Shown: positions 11,767 through 22,614, numbered from the stretch's first letter. The stretch is 64,000 nt of DNA from Nemertoderma westbladi (GCA_032718475.1 JAUCBJ010000295.1:1-64000), one strand, 5' to 3'. Numbers and translations are program-made. The notes: generated by a model from the sequence alone, not told the origin.

Positions 11767-12598
11767 TATTAGGTTAAGAAGGGCAGGAGAAAGACTTTAT
11801 TTCACATAAAATGTTCCTGTGGGAGAGTCGAGTCAGCAGGACTATGAGCCAACATCAAACATATATAGTTATAGAATACAGCCGTTTCAAATGTCCAACT
11901 GTGTTTGTTTGTGTGGGTCGATATATAGCCAAAATAACTAGCCGGGGTGAGTGCACATCATAATGATTAGCTGATAATATCTTACAGGCCTAGATCCGTC
12001 TTTAACGTTTACAATAAAATATAAATAAATATAATAAATTGTTGGAATTCGTCTTAATTGGAAATTTAATAATTACAGATCGTAGAATATTTTACTTTCT
12101 TTGGCGATTTGTAGTAATAAATATTGCACTGGGAAATAAACAATACAGCTGCAGTTCGTTAAGGGTAATTAATTATAGTTGCCTAGACGAGGACTCTGCA
12201 TCGGGAACTTCTAGAAAATATTATAAGCAAATTATAAAATAACATCATATTCTCATATTTAAAGCATGCCTGATGGAAATAAAGAAGGGATGCTGTTCTT
12301 AACGAGTTAAACATAATCCATTTATTATATAGACCTACTTAGTAATACTGCATGGAACCGCCGCCGCCGCAGCAAAAAAAACATTTTAAGCAATAATCTC
12401 CTGAACAATTCTTGGAAAAATCACATCAGTCAGATCATCGTATATCCTTAGGATTCACGACATTGTAAAAGTCAGTCGAACAATTAAAATTAATAGGATT
12501 ACCTATATGGCTCGAATAACTCCTACCAAAGTCTTATTCACCAGTTAATAAACTAGCCACTACTCATACTCATACAGTTCAATACTATGCACAGATCG
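11767..12598. other. Intergenic region between KRR1 and APIP
   Basis: AT-rich and without a recognised gene. TTTATT near 12319 (AATAAA on the minus strand) could be the KRR1 polyadenylation signal, and the APIP promoter must lie between about 11767 and there. A short CCGCCGCCGCAGC run sits at 12359-12371. Confidence 0.5.
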
Positions 12599-13729
12599 TT
12601 AGGATTTTTTCGACTTAATCATAGATTTATTTACCGGCGCCCCCAGTTTACGATGAGTCGATTTTTTTATTTTCTGTTTTATTTTATCGACATCGATGGA
12701 GTCCGAATCTTTCTCCCCAGTCACCCCGACACAATCTGTCACCTCAGCGGGAGCTACATAAACTCTCTCCCTTCTCTCATCCCTCGCGACTTTTGCTTCC
12801 TTCTGCTTTTCGCTTCTATCTCGATGCTTTTTAGACTTTCTCTCGACTTCCTTAAGGAAGTACTCTCCACTCTCTATCTCTTTATCCAGTTTACTTTGCG
12901 GTTGAGGCGGTGGGAAAGGTGTGTAGGTCCCGACGCGACGGATGACGTGCGGTTTCTTCCGTTTACTCAGATTCTTCTTCTTAAACTTAGGAAGAAACCG
13001 ATCCCAATCCTCGTTAGCCAACTTCGGATCTTTCGCTAATTCGCGTTTAATCATCAATGTCTTTATCATGTAGATCGGATGTATATTAGCCATGGTGTCG
13101 TTTACGATCTTGCGTACCTGTTTGAGACCACCGTGGGAGCCCATGGCGGACACGGTCCGTCCCTGGACCAGCACGTAGCATCCGGTCAACAACTCGACCG
13201 CCTTCAGCGTGGACCCGTTGGGACCTATTAAGCGTTGACGACGTTTTACGAACCTCGCTGTCGAACTGCCTCGACTCATCTTGATAACGTCGCAATAAAC
13301 ATCGTCCTGTAGAATCCGAACCGCTTCTTCGTACGGGACCCCTCTGGCAATGAGTTTGATAAAATCCCGCGAACGTATTATAATGTAGGGGTCGAAGGTC
13401 TTACGGGTCGTGGCGACCCGCATGGAACCCTCTATAAGGTCCAGCGTTCCCGCTATATGGTGGTCCGATAAGGCTTTCTTTACCAGCGGCCAGCATTCGT
13501 TGATGTATTTCTCTCTGTACTTCGGGAATAGGGTGGAGAAAGAACTCTCCTCTAACATACAATGCGGGTTCTCTTCTCGAGATATTCCGGGTTCTTTCCA
13601 GTCTGGAGGAATCTCCAACTTAGCCTCTTCCATCTCTTCATCTTGCTCAGTTTTCTGAGAAGAGCCTTTGAATCTGTCAGGGTTTTTCTTCTTGAGAGTT
13701 CTTTCCCCTTGTTTGTTTGAAGTCGCCAT
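12599..13729 (-). CDS. KRR1: KRR1 small-subunit processome component
   Basis: A 376-codon single frame. KRR1 is a nucleolar KH-domain protein needed for 18S rRNA maturation and 40S subunit assembly in the small-subunit processome. Visible blocks are [20 protein letters not shown] (residues about 67-86), [20 protein letters not shown] opening the first KH-like fold, [19 protein letters not shown] with the GxxG loop of the second KH domain (about 162-180), [20 protein letters not shown], and [20 protein letters not shown]. The tail is Lys-rich. Length fits animal KRR1 (about 380). The ATG at 13729 gives a normal N-terminus and no intron is visible, although KRR1 is usually multi-exon in animals. 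Confidence 0.97.
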   Translation of the reverse strand: MATSNKQGERTLKKKNPDRFKGSSQKTEQDEEMEEAKLEIPPDWKEPGISREENPHCMLEESSFSTLFPKYREKYINECWPLVKKALSDHHIAGTLDLIEGSMRVATTRKTFDPYIIIRSRDFIKLIARGVPYEEAVRILQDDVYCDVIKMSRGSSTARFVKRRQRLIGPNGSTLKAVELLTGCYVLVQGRTVSAMGSHGGLKQVRKIVNDTMANIHPIYMIKTLMIKRELAKDPKLANEDWDRFLPKFKKKNLSKRKKPHVIRRVGTYTPFPPPQPQSKLDKEIESGEYFLKEVERKSKKHRDRSEKQKEAKVARDERRERVYVAPAEVTDCVGVTGEKDSDSIDVDKIKQKIKKSTHRKLGAPVNKSMIKSKKS

Positions 13730-13944
13730 AATTTAGTGCTGACTTCTGGACTTAGGCTTCTACTGCAGTACTGTACTACAGTCTGACAGTGACAGTACAA
13801 CTGTACTTCAGTACTTCAGTACTTACTACCAACCGACCGAGAACTAGAAACACTACAAACTGCAGGTGCCCTGTCCTGCTGTCTGCTTGTACACTACAGT
13901 ACTTTTACAACAACAGCACTGGTGGGGGATAGTTACTCCTACTC
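13730..13944. other. Upstream region of KRR1
   Basis: Contains short repeats of GTAC-type words (CAGTACTGTACTACAGTC, TACTTCAGTACTTCAGTACT at about 13765-13828). No clear TATA box is seen on the minus strand. It probably includes the KRR1 promoter and 5' leader, by position only. Confidence 0.4.
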
Positions 13945-14170
13945 CTCCGAAATTTACCAAACATTATCTGACTGATAAAACAACCTCATTTATTTATTTA
14001 TTATTTATTTCTGATCGTTCAACAAATATTTTTATATATCTCACCATGACCTACTATAACAGTAATAGTTATATATATACTGCTATAACTGTTATAGTAG
14101 GTCATGATCTCACATATATACAAATGGCACCATTCATTATTATTAATATTATTAAACACACTCAAATTAA
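13945..14170. repeat. Interspersed repeat, copy A
   Basis: The text from AAATTTACCAAACATTATCT through GATAAAACAACCTCATTTAT to the ATATCTCAC box recurs at about 15938-16028 with about 85-90 percent identity by eye. After ATATCTCAC this copy carries a hairpin that the other copy lacks. Confidence 0.6.
14045..14106. repeat. Perfect 19-bp inverted repeat (hairpin)
   Basis: CATGACCTACTATAACAGT at 14045-14063 is exactly reverse-complemented at 14088-14106, with a 24-base AT-rich loop. The word ATCTCAC stands immediately on both sides, like a 7-bp target duplication. Confidence 0.85.
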
Positions 14171-14269
14171 CAGCTAAATTAATACATACTGTACCTACTG
14201 TATTTCGACTAAACACTGTGTACCTCTTAAATCAACTGCGCGCACCAACCCGACCAATAATGATTGAAT

Positions 14270-15781
14270 TATAGTAATATTTCGAGCAGCAATTTGTTTC
14301 TGCGGCTAAAATATTCAAAATCCCAAAAACACGGTTCTGAACGCGTAATTACATATAAGTAATATACTTTTCCTCGAAAATAATTGTTGGCTATGCCCCC
14401 GCAGTCCAACTCTAGGTGCATACGAAAAGAGTGACTCAAAAGGAACAACGATAGAATACACAAATTTTATGTCGGAAACTATTCGGCGTACTTCCAATGG
14501 TTCCCAGCTTCAGAAAATACAATCTTGAGAGATAGTCTGAAGTTACGAGAGAACATCTCGCATAGAGCCTCCGCGTAAATTATCGCTAGCTCTCTATCAT
14601 GTCTATTGAGTACTTCAGAAAAGGATACCAAACAGGGGCACAGTATTCAAATAAAGGACGCGTTTTATAAACTGTGAGAAGTGCATTGCAAATTGCGGCG
14701 GAAGCAGACGGAATATCACGTTAATTATGTTCAGTACTTTCTTAGACTGCGATTTGCGTATAATTTGAAATTTAGTTCACTTGACATAAATTTGCCAAAA
14801 AGTCGCCTTTACATATTTGGTGTTCACCGTTTACCTGCTTGTCTTAAAGGGGAAGCAATGCACTTACCCAAATGGTACTGTAAAAGAGTTTAGGATTACT
14901 TGTACCTATATAATACAGCGCACTAGTGAGCAGCAATATTGAGCAGCCAATTGCATGACCAATTAAAAAGTTCGTGTAATGCGTCCGATAGATTTTGGTG
15001 CTCATGCGAGTGTGCAGACAGTTTAACATCATCTGCGAATAATTTACAGACCACACTATGAACAGTTTCAGGCAAGTCATACATAAAGATGACAAAAAGT
15101 AATGGCCCGAGAACAATTCATTACGGCGGTTTCTAGTGCATTACCAACCAAGAATCGCTGGGTTCTATTATTAAGGAATGCACTGATCCATAAAAATACA
15201 GTACATTTCTGTACCTTTCACACCATATGATTGTACTGTAGTATACTAATCAATTCTGAATGTACCACCGAATCAAATGCCTTGGCAAAGTCTATATATA
15301 CTATCTATGATATGTTTACTATCTATCTATGTAGTAGAATGTAAGTCAAGTCATACCAATCATTCGTACACAGTAACATTTGACTGCAAGTACTACTACG
15401 TATAAGGAACCCATGTTGGACCTTCGTAATAAGATTACAGTATGTTCAAACAAATATTTAGTTAGATCGTCCTTCACTCACACACAGTTCCATTATTTTA
15501 CAGGCGATACAAGTCAGCGACATAGGTCTATAATAATTATATGGATCCTATGGATCCCCCATTTAATACGTACTGTATATTGGGACCACATTTGCAGGAA
15601 GCCAAATTGCAGGTAACGAACGTAGAGCCCCTTTACTAAAAATAATACTGGGCAGGTCATCTGGTGTTAGGCTTGTTTTCGGAGCCAACTTTTTAAGCAT
15701 TGAATAAACATGGCCAGGTGAGAAGTCTGCATTGGAAATATGTGCCCCATCTAGAACCCTAGTAGGGAAGGTTGGTATCAA
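14270..15781 (-). pseudogene. Decayed LINE (Jockey/CR1-like) on the minus strand
   Basis: Reading the minus strand from 15781 downward, reverse-transcriptase blocks appear in canonical order but in different frames. LKKLAPKTSLTPDDLPSIIF lies near 15690. IDFAKAFDSVVHSEL lies near 15250-15300. SGPLLFVIFMYDLPETVHS with FADDVKLSAHS lies near 15010-15115. A downstream block with RPLFEYCAPVWYP lies near 14640, the usual C-terminal region of such elements. Stops and frameshifts separate the blocks and no endonuclease is seen. Clade is assigned by motif style only. Confidence 0.85.
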
Positions 15782-15937
15782 ACCATTATACCCTGCGAGT
15801 GTACCTGCGAGGAAATATGGGCTTTCACTGAGTCCGTTACCAGGGACGGATTAAGGGGGGGGGGGGGGGGGGGGGGGGGCAACAGCAACAGGGGTAGTTG
15901 CCGGGGGCCCGTAAGTTGGAAGAGGCCCGCAATAAGT

Positions 15938-16028
15938 TGTGAGAAATTTACCGAACATTGTCTCACTGATAAAACAACCTCATTTATTTATTAATTTCTG
16001 GCTGTTCAATAAATATTTATATCTCACT
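15938..16028. repeat. Interspersed repeat, copy B
   Basis: Partner of 13945-14044, sharing GATAAAACAACCTCATTTAT and ATAAATATTTATATCTCAC. It lacks the hairpin present in copy A and may show the unoccupied site. Just upstream, a run of more than 20 G stands at about 15857-15879. Confidence 0.6.
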
Positions 16029-16163
16029 TACTGTATAGCACAATTTATAGAAAGATAGACCATGCCTGATTAGAGAATGCCATTAAAACAAAATAGAAAG
16101 GCCCTGAAATGGTAGGCAAAGGATAGCAGAAGCCAATGTCATAAATATTCATTCCAGAACATG

Positions 16164-16704
16164 TGGACGGTGTTATGCAAAAGGGTGTTATCCCACATTT
16201 TGTCGAAATTGAGTTTTTGGTATCATTCGATAGAGGAAAGTGTAGGCCCAATCTACCAATCTATGAGATCCTATTGCCCAATAATACGAAGAAATGCCTT
16301 AAAAATACAAGAAAGTTAAGCCACAGTCCGGCTTTGTGATAAATTCAAAGAGTGTCAAATGACAAATAATATTGCAAAAAAGATTTAAACCACATAATAA
16401 TTGTGTGGCTTGACATCTTTTGACATCTTTTTGTAAGTATGACACCTTTTGACAATTTAACCTTTTGCCAATTATGAAGTTTTCCAAAAGTGTTAAGCCA
16501 CATATTGATCAATATTTCGGAGAAAATGCTATATTCTAGCACACTAACTTGAAAAATACTTTAATTTCCATGAATGTTTTCTTATAAAAACACAACAGTA
16601 TCTGGATAATACAACAACGATCACACAGGATGTTAAAAACTTTGACATCGATTATCTCAAATTGCGCTTTTGTGGATTAACACCCTTTTGCATAACACCG
16701 TCCA
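16164..16704. mobile_element. Non-autonomous DNA element with 32-bp terminal inverted repeats
   Basis: The left end TGGACGGTGTTATGCAAAAG (continuing GGTGTTA) is matched by its reverse complement at 16673-16704 (CTTTTGCATAACACCGTCCA). Weaker inverted similarity continues about 40 bases inward. The 541-bp interior has no coding frame of note. I could not find a convincing target duplication, so the superfamily is open. Confidence 0.75.
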
Positions 16705-16935
16705 TCTAATTATTTAACTTGAGGTGAACCAGTAGTCAGGCCCGTATGGTGATCATAATATCTGAGGGGGCAGAGGCCAAATCTGGGGGGGGCAAACCTT
16801 TAACTGGGTTTGTGGGGACATACCGCAAAGTGAGTGTTAATTTAGTACATAAAAAGTCAATATTGTTGAAGAGCGTGTGGGGCAAGCCACGAAGTTGGCG
16901 GAGCCTTGGCGAACTGACACTGTTAAGGAGTACTG

Positions 16936-17257
16936 AATGTCAATAAAATGGCAAATAGTTGTTGACGTAACGATTTCATTAACTTAACATTCAAATAACT
17001 TTTCAGATTTAAAGCTGTCGAATTGAAAATTTGTAGGCATAAATATGTCCAAAACTTGACATTATTTAGCGACTTTTGACACCAACAGTTCAGCAGTCTC
17101 CCGCTAGATGGCTACATGTCTAAGCATAAAATGTCCTCCCATTTCTTTTCTTTTCATCCATAATCTGTTTCAGCGGAAACTTGGCAGAATTGTACTAGAC
17201 CATTTGCTGTGTCATTTAATCTTTTTCTGAGGTCTTAAATCGACTGCAGATTTCCCT
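16936..17257 (+). repeat. 320-bp direct repeat, left copy
   Basis: Begins TGTCAATAAAATGGCAAATA and ends CGACTGCAGATTTCC. It recurs at 18818-19134 with only a few differences that I can see (for example GACACCAAC against GACATCAAC). The copies are in the same orientation about 1.56 kb apart. It could be a solo or paired terminal repeat of an element, but no PBS, PPT or target duplication was found. Confidence 0.85.
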
Positions 17258-18216
17258 AAAGTCTTTCTAAAAAACATTCATTCAAATAATACATGAAACA
17301 TTTAGTGAAACAAGATTAATGCTTGACAAGATTGATTAATTTAATAACATAATACAATATCAGATTAACAATTAATATAAGAGAAACTGCACTGTAGTAT
17401 CTCTGTGTATACGCAGTTTCATTATAATGACCTAATGAAGCCCTGTTGGGAGAAAGCTTGTAATAACATTTGTTATTCATTTCATTAGTCACCTCAGGTC
17501 AAACCGTACTACCTTAACTGATTAATTAATATGATAACTATGGTGACGAGAGCGCGAGAATTCCTTCTTAAAAACTAAGAAAGGCTTTCGACTTTCAAGT
17601 ACGATAGAACGGCTACAATCTTGTGTTGTTTTAGCTTAGTAGAGATATTAAAATATCCCCTGCCGCTGGCGTTTATATTTGAGCATATTTTAAATGTTTG
17701 CCTCATATTCAATTGATGTGTACTGCTTACTGGCAAAGCTGCACCCAGTTTAAACTATCAATCACAGCTAGTGAGTAGCGACCCACGGACGGCGACCTTC
17801 AAACAAACAGGTGCAGAGTCGGAAAGAACTGTCACATGCTTTGCTTGGCTTGTGGTAATTACATATACTGTATTTTGGCAGACTGGGCGGTCGCTCTGAC
17901 AATATGTATTGCGCACCAACAATGCCTAAAAAATCTATGGGAACAGCCAATTAGTGCGCTTGAATCATTTATCTTTATTCCTGCCTCTATCGTTATTCTT
18001 TACTTTGTGCAACACAATTTACAGTGCGGCAAAGTATGGCTGGTTGACCATTGAAATGCATTGGTAAAGGTATTCGGCGTTCACGTGGGCTAAACAAATT
18101 TAAACAGTACAGTTTTAGGACTATACATTAATATAGATAGGGCAACAGACAAACTGTCTATGACACAAATACCAACACATTCCGATAGCCCGCAATTATG
18201 GCGTCTCTAAAGAGTC
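17258..18216. other. Region between the 320-bp direct repeats, left part
   Basis: No gene is recognised. At 17426-17456 the plus strand reads CTAATGAAGCCCTGTTGGGA followed by GAAAG, which resembles the 3' motif with a degenerate hammerhead-like core found in some retroelement tails. A 72-codon frame at 17836-18054 has no family resemblance and is not called. Confidence 0.4.
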
Positions 18217-18624
18217 AAAATATAAATTAATAAAATCCTCTATGAAACAATAAAAATACCTACAAAAAATACTGCTGTATTAAATATTAGTTACTGCAGT
18301 AACATATAACAATTACTGCAGTAACAAACTGCAGTAATAAATATTTATTACTGCAGTAACAAATATTTATTACTGCAATAATCAATATTAATAAATTAAT
18401 AAATAATTGAATAAAAATTTATACTGCAGTAATCAATATTAATAAATAATTGAATAAAAATTTCTACTGCAGTAATAAATTATTTGTTCCTGCAGAAAAA
18501 GACAATTTTTTATTACTGCAGTAAGTTTAATTCTTACTTTCAGTAACAAATACAGTATTTATTACTGCAGTATTTTTTGGAGGCATCTTTATTGTTTCAT
18601 AGAGGTTTTTATTACTTATATTTT
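18217..18624. mobile_element. Foldback (MITE-like) element rich in TTACTGCAGTAA
   Basis: Left arm AAAATATAAATTAATAAAAT followed by CCTCTATGAAACAATAAA is mirrored at the right end (TTTATTGTTTCATAGAGG, then TTTTTATTACTTATATTTT). Arms are at least 55 bp at about 90 percent identity. The interior holds several copies of the perfect 12-bp palindrome TTACTGCAGTAA and variants, so the whole 408-bp unit can fold on itself. No coding capacity. Confidence 0.75.
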
Positions 18625-18817
18625 ACCCAATAGTCAAAGTCAATATACCCCATACCATAGCCAGCTTCAGGCAGGACTGTATGAAATGACTGACAGTACT
18701 ACTGTGAAATCTTTGAGGACACTTTGTCATTTTCTTGGACCACTTTTAGAAATTTGAGACACTTTTAGTTCTTTGAGAAAATCTCAAAGAACAGATGCAC
18801 TTTGAGACCCCGACTGT

Positions 18818-19134
18818 ATGTCAATAAAATGGCAAATAGTTGTTGACGTAACGATTTCATTAACTTAACATTCAAATAACTTTTCAGATTTAAAGCTGTC
18901 GAATTGAAAATTTGTAGGCATAAATATGTCCAAAACTTGACATTATTTAGCGACTTTTGACATCAACAGTTCAGCAGTCTCCCGCTAGATGGCTACATGT
19001 CTAAGCATAAAATGTCCTCCCATTTCTTTTCTTTTAATCCATAATCTGTTTCAGCGGAAACTTGGCAGAATTGTACTAGACCATTTGCTGTGTCATTTAA
19101 TCTTTTTCTGAGGTCTTAAATCGACTGCAGATTT
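18818..19134 (+). repeat. 320-bp direct repeat, right copy
   Basis: Partner of 16936-17257, same orientation and nearly identical, starting TGTCAATAAAATGGCAAATA. The sequences diverge after GATTTCC (CTAAAGTC left, AGACTGTG right). Confidence 0.85.
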
Positions 19135-19947
19135 CCAGACTGTGACCTAGACTGCCTCTAGGTGTAAAGTGATCAAGGGACATCTGCTTAGATTTTGCCT
19201 ATATTTCTTTCGCGTTAGCACTTACATAAGTTCATGTCACGTGCTGCGCGAAGGACCCATTTCAGGTATAATATGGTTAAGGTTAAGTTCTAGACTTTTA
19301 GCTACAAGCTGGCTCCCAAATTAAAGACAAATAGACAATGGGTCAACAACAAACAACCCCTGGTAGCCAATGAGAGAACCTGAGCTTTCGGGTATTTTTT
19401 AGTAATTTAGGTAGGTAGGTCACTGTCATGTAGTAACCTATTATATAATTGGACCAAAATGGGATGGTGGGGAGTCGAGTCAGGTCAGTATGTAGAAGTG
19501 TGTATCCTATTATAAGTGTATCATATCAATGTGTATCCAATAATATTGATCAGTGGGGTCAACAACAACAATATTATTATTAATTAATTGTGAACAAGAC
19601 GAGTGAACAAGACATGTCTGGGGGGGGGGGGGGGGGGGGCAGTGGGACTTGTCTGGGGGGGCAGTGCCCCCAAAGCCCCCCCCGCACGATACGGGCCTGC
19701 CAGTAGTGATAAGCAAGGAGTTACATTAGGGGTACTGCAGTATGTTACCTCGAGTCAGCTACCCAGACAGCGAGACTATCGACTTTGCTACTACGCAACT
19801 TGTAGGGTTTGAATTGACCTACTCTTATACTTTGAAGGTGTCTCTACCCCCACTAAATCGATAATTGCGGTTTCAATGAGCACATTTTGGATTCAGTGCA
19901 GTAATTGGAAGTACAGTATATTTGCAGTGAAACGCATATCTCACATA
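19135..19947. other. Intergenic region with G-runs
   Basis: No gene is seen. A run of about 20 G stands at 19620-19639, and GGGGGGGCAGTGCCCCC near 19656-19672 is followed by CCCCCCCGCACGATACGGGC. Similar words (GGCCCGTAT with a G-rich stretch) occur near 16740, suggesting pieces of one repeat family. Confidence 0.4.
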
Positions 19948-20176
19948 GACGGGCGTATGAAGCGCCGTTTACGCCAAAACTATCTGAATAAATATTATAC
20001 TCAAGATGTGTCAATAAAAAATATTATACTTAAGATGTATCTAAATTCTCGGCCGAGATCTCGGCCGAGAATTTAGATACATCTTAATAAGTATAATATT
20101 TTTTATTGACACATCTTGAGTATAATATTTATTCAGATAGTTTTGGCGTAAACGGCGCTTTTCATACGGGCGCGTC
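19948..20176. mobile_element. 229-bp near-perfect palindromic element flanked by TA
   Basis: The two halves are reverse complements around the centre at 20058/20059 (CGGCCGAGATCTCGGCCG). Arms of about 112 bp differ only by small indels, for example ACTTAAGATG against ACTTATTAAGATG, and near the tips. TA stands directly outside both ends (19946-19947 and 20177-20178), as expected for a Tc1/mariner-type target duplication. The ends read GACG...CGTC. Coding capacity is absent, so this is a MITE-like palindrome. Confidence 0.8.
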
Positions 20177-20840
20177 TATATTGGGTTCCGGCGACTGAAA
20201 CCTTTTGTAGAATATCTCGAGAAATAATCACTCTACATTCATTTTGAAGGTGGCTAGCCCCACTATATCTGTATATCGATCATTGCGATTCGAATGTATA
20301 ATATCTTTGCAATATGAGTTAGCATAAGTTATTTGGTATGGTAATAACCAAAATGGCTGATGCAGTGATATGGGTGTAGTCATGACAGTCAGACAGTGTC
20401 AATTGACTGAATTGAGTGAAAACATGTTGCTACATGCCTAGAACTAGTTTCCACTCAAATTATAGTAAGATTTTGAACACAATATTTTACACATTTTTGC
20501 ATTATTTAATAGCTGAGCCGAGTTGAATATCGAAAAAAAAAAATTTGGGCCACCCTACACTGCTGTACACTGTCTGACTGAACAGCTGTATAGAATCCTT
20601 GTAACGCAAGCTTTTTAATAATATGAAAAAATTACGACTAATGTGAAGAATGGCCACGATACGGAGAGTGCGATTTCGCAAAAGACACTTTTTTAAAACG
20701 CTTCTAAAAAAAAATTAAAGGGCAAATCGAAAATTCCGGTTTCATGGGGTCAACGACGATGAGTTGAACTAGTTCTGTTTCAAATTTCAAGCAATATGAT
20801 AAAGATCTGTAGAAAAATCTGGGGGGGGGGGGGGGGGGGG
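20177..20840. other. Intergenic region
   Basis: No gene, RNA or mobile feature is recognised. It ends in a run of about 23 G at 20821-20843. Confidence 0.5.
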
Positions 20841-20853
20841 GGGCTGGGGGTTC

Positions 20854-21034
20854 CGCGTCGTTGGGTCCTTTGGTCGTTAGGTCCTGCGTCGTTAGGTCCT
20901 GCGTCGTTAGGTCCTGAGGCATTAGGTCCTGCGACATTAGGTCCTGCGTCATTAGGTCCTGTTGTGTCATATCGTGCGACGTTAGGTCCTGTGGAGCGTC
21001 GTTAGGTCCTGCCTGCCTGCGTCGTTAGGTCCTG
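20854..21034 (+). repeat. 15-bp minisatellite, left terminal repeat
   Basis: Units of CGTCGTTAGGTCCTG with CGACATTAG, CGTCATTAG and GAGGCATTAG variants, about eleven copies, in direct orientation. They form most of the left terminal repeat of the MULE-like element. Confidence 0.85.
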
Positions 21035-21185
21035 TATTCCACTACTGTACAGTGAACAGGCTGACAGCAGGACAGGTACCGGTGTCCGGTAGGCCACTGC
21101 AGCTGCACTGTATACTGGTATACAAGGTATATGGCAATATCGTAGGTACCGGTAGTAGAAAGGGTAGGTCGGTATAAACGGTAGG

Positions 21186-21800
21186 TTGGGCCTGAGAACA
21201 GCCTACCGTGACAACCCTGCAGTAAAGAGGTGGATTCGAAGGGTTGTAGCTCTTTGTATGGTTCCTGTCCCCTTAGTGCTTCATGTCTTCGAGCAATTAA
21301 AGACAGATGTACCAGTTGTAGGACCACCCGGCGATATACAATTACGTGTTTTCATTGACTACTTTGTGTGGTGGCTGCGCCCTGATATGTTAGAAATATG
21401 GAACCATTACAGCATTACGACAATAATGGACCACGAACGACCAACCATGCGGAAGGTTATCATAATGCTCTGCGAACGCATTTCCATCACAAACGTCCTG
21501 ATTTAGGGGAGTTCCTGTTTGTTGTTCAACAACTTATTCACAACTGCGCAATTCGGGGACGTAAATTATTGGTTGGCATGTAGCCCAACCAAAGCGACCA
21601 AGTTATCTACGAATTGATCGCGAAATAAAGTTGGCGAGGGATGATCTTGCTTCTAAATTGGACCACATGGCAGACAACATTATTCCAATCCTAATACCCC
21701 AGCTACTGTATCCATACCTTGATCGAATGGAAAAGTTAGTCGCAGGGAAATCATTGCTAGAAGGATCCAGTTCTTATTGTTGGATTACTACTTAACCGTG
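21186..21800 (+). pseudogene. Mutator-like transposase C-terminal relic
   Basis: Three successive frames give a continuous domain order. Frame one (21186 to about 21405) contains NPAVKRWIRRVVALCMVPVP and DYFVWWLRPDMLEIWNHY. Frame two (from about 21400 to 21583) continues with GPRTTNHAEGYHNALRTHFH and PDLGEFLFVVQQLIHNCAI. Frame three (from about 21592) reads KRPSYLRIDREIKLARDDL. The W-N-H-Y, R-T-N-N-x-x-E-G-x-H-N order is the end of MULE transposase-domain proteins common in invertebrates. The catalytic DDE core is not present, so the gene is truncated as well as frameshifted. Confidence 0.75.
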
Positions 21801-22149
21801 AACTTGAAAGAACTACTTAACTGAGTTATTTTTGTATACCGGTACCATTCAAAATCGTTCTAATTTTTACTTTAATCATTTATTCATTCTTTATAGTGTT
21901 GTGTTTGTGTTATCATATGCTAATGTTGTTAAACATATGTGAAAATATGTGTTAGTAATGTTGAAGATAAAAGTACTTGCGGCTATTTGAATCAAGTTTT
22001 GAGTGGGCGTTTATTTGGGAGCGGGAGGGAGGGGGAACTTTTTTCTATTTATGTGAACTATTTTTGTAGGTCGTATGAGCAGTGCTCACGGGAACTGTGC
22101 TAGTCCAGTAGTCAATTGGTTTAGGAGAATGGTTTAGGGACGCAGTACT

Positions 22150-22317
22150 CGTCACCATAGAACATTACAAGCCTCGTTGCGCTCGTCCTGTTTTATCCGA
22201 AAATATATTTCATAACGTAGACTGACGATGAACTAAAGATGACACTGTCGTCACCATAGAACATTACAAGCCTCGTTGCGCTCGACCTGTTTTAGTCGAA
22301 AATATTTCTCATAACGT
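22150..22317 (+). repeat. About 100-bp tandem duplication
   Basis: GTCACCATAGAACATTACAA and GCCTCGTTGCGCTCG followed by CCTGTTTTA occur at 22150-22216 and again at 22251-22317 with a few substitutions, inside the MULE-like element. Confidence 0.75.
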
Positions 22318-22421
22318 TAACTTTATAACTATGAAAAATGACAAAATGAAATTTGAAATTAAAAATTAAAAAAACTGAAAAATCTGGAAACCCTCCAATC
22401 GCCAAAGCCGCAGACAGCAGA

Positions 22422-22601
22422 GGACCTAATGACGCAGGACCTAACGACCAAAGGACCTAATGACGCTATTATAGAAGACCTAATGTCGCAGGACCTAATG
22501 ACGCAGGACTTAACGCCGCAGGACCTAATGCCGCAGGACCTAACGACCACTCACAGGACCTAATGACGCGGGACCTAACGACCAAAGGACCTAATGACGC
22601 G
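22422..22601 (-). repeat. 15-bp minisatellite, right terminal repeat
   Basis: CAGGACCTAATGACG and CAGGACCTAACGACC units, the reverse complement of the left array at 20854-21034. Copy order and spacing differ from the left, so the inverted ends are matched by sequence family; only the outermost 50 bp align without gaps. Confidence 0.85.
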
Positions 22602-22614
22602 TTACCGGGCTGGG

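Larger units (their letters stand above)
20849..22606. mobile_element. MULE-like DNA transposon with minisatellite inverted ends
   Basis: Left end GGTTCCGCGTCGTTGGGTCC and right end (reverse complement) GGTAACGCGTCATTAGGTCC match, and the match continues through TTTGGTCGTTAGGTCC into blocks of 15-bp repeats. The 8-bp word GGGCTGGG flanks both ends exactly (20841-20848 and 22607-22614), fitting the 8-11 bp duplications of Mutator-like elements. Inside lies a decayed transposase (21186-21800) with Mutator-type C-terminal motifs. Total length is 1758 bp. The left duplication adjoins a G run, so its uniqueness is slightly weaker. Confidence 0.82.

Noticed and set aside
17836-18054. 72-codon hydrophobic plus-strand frame
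   Set aside because: No family resemblance, no supporting context.
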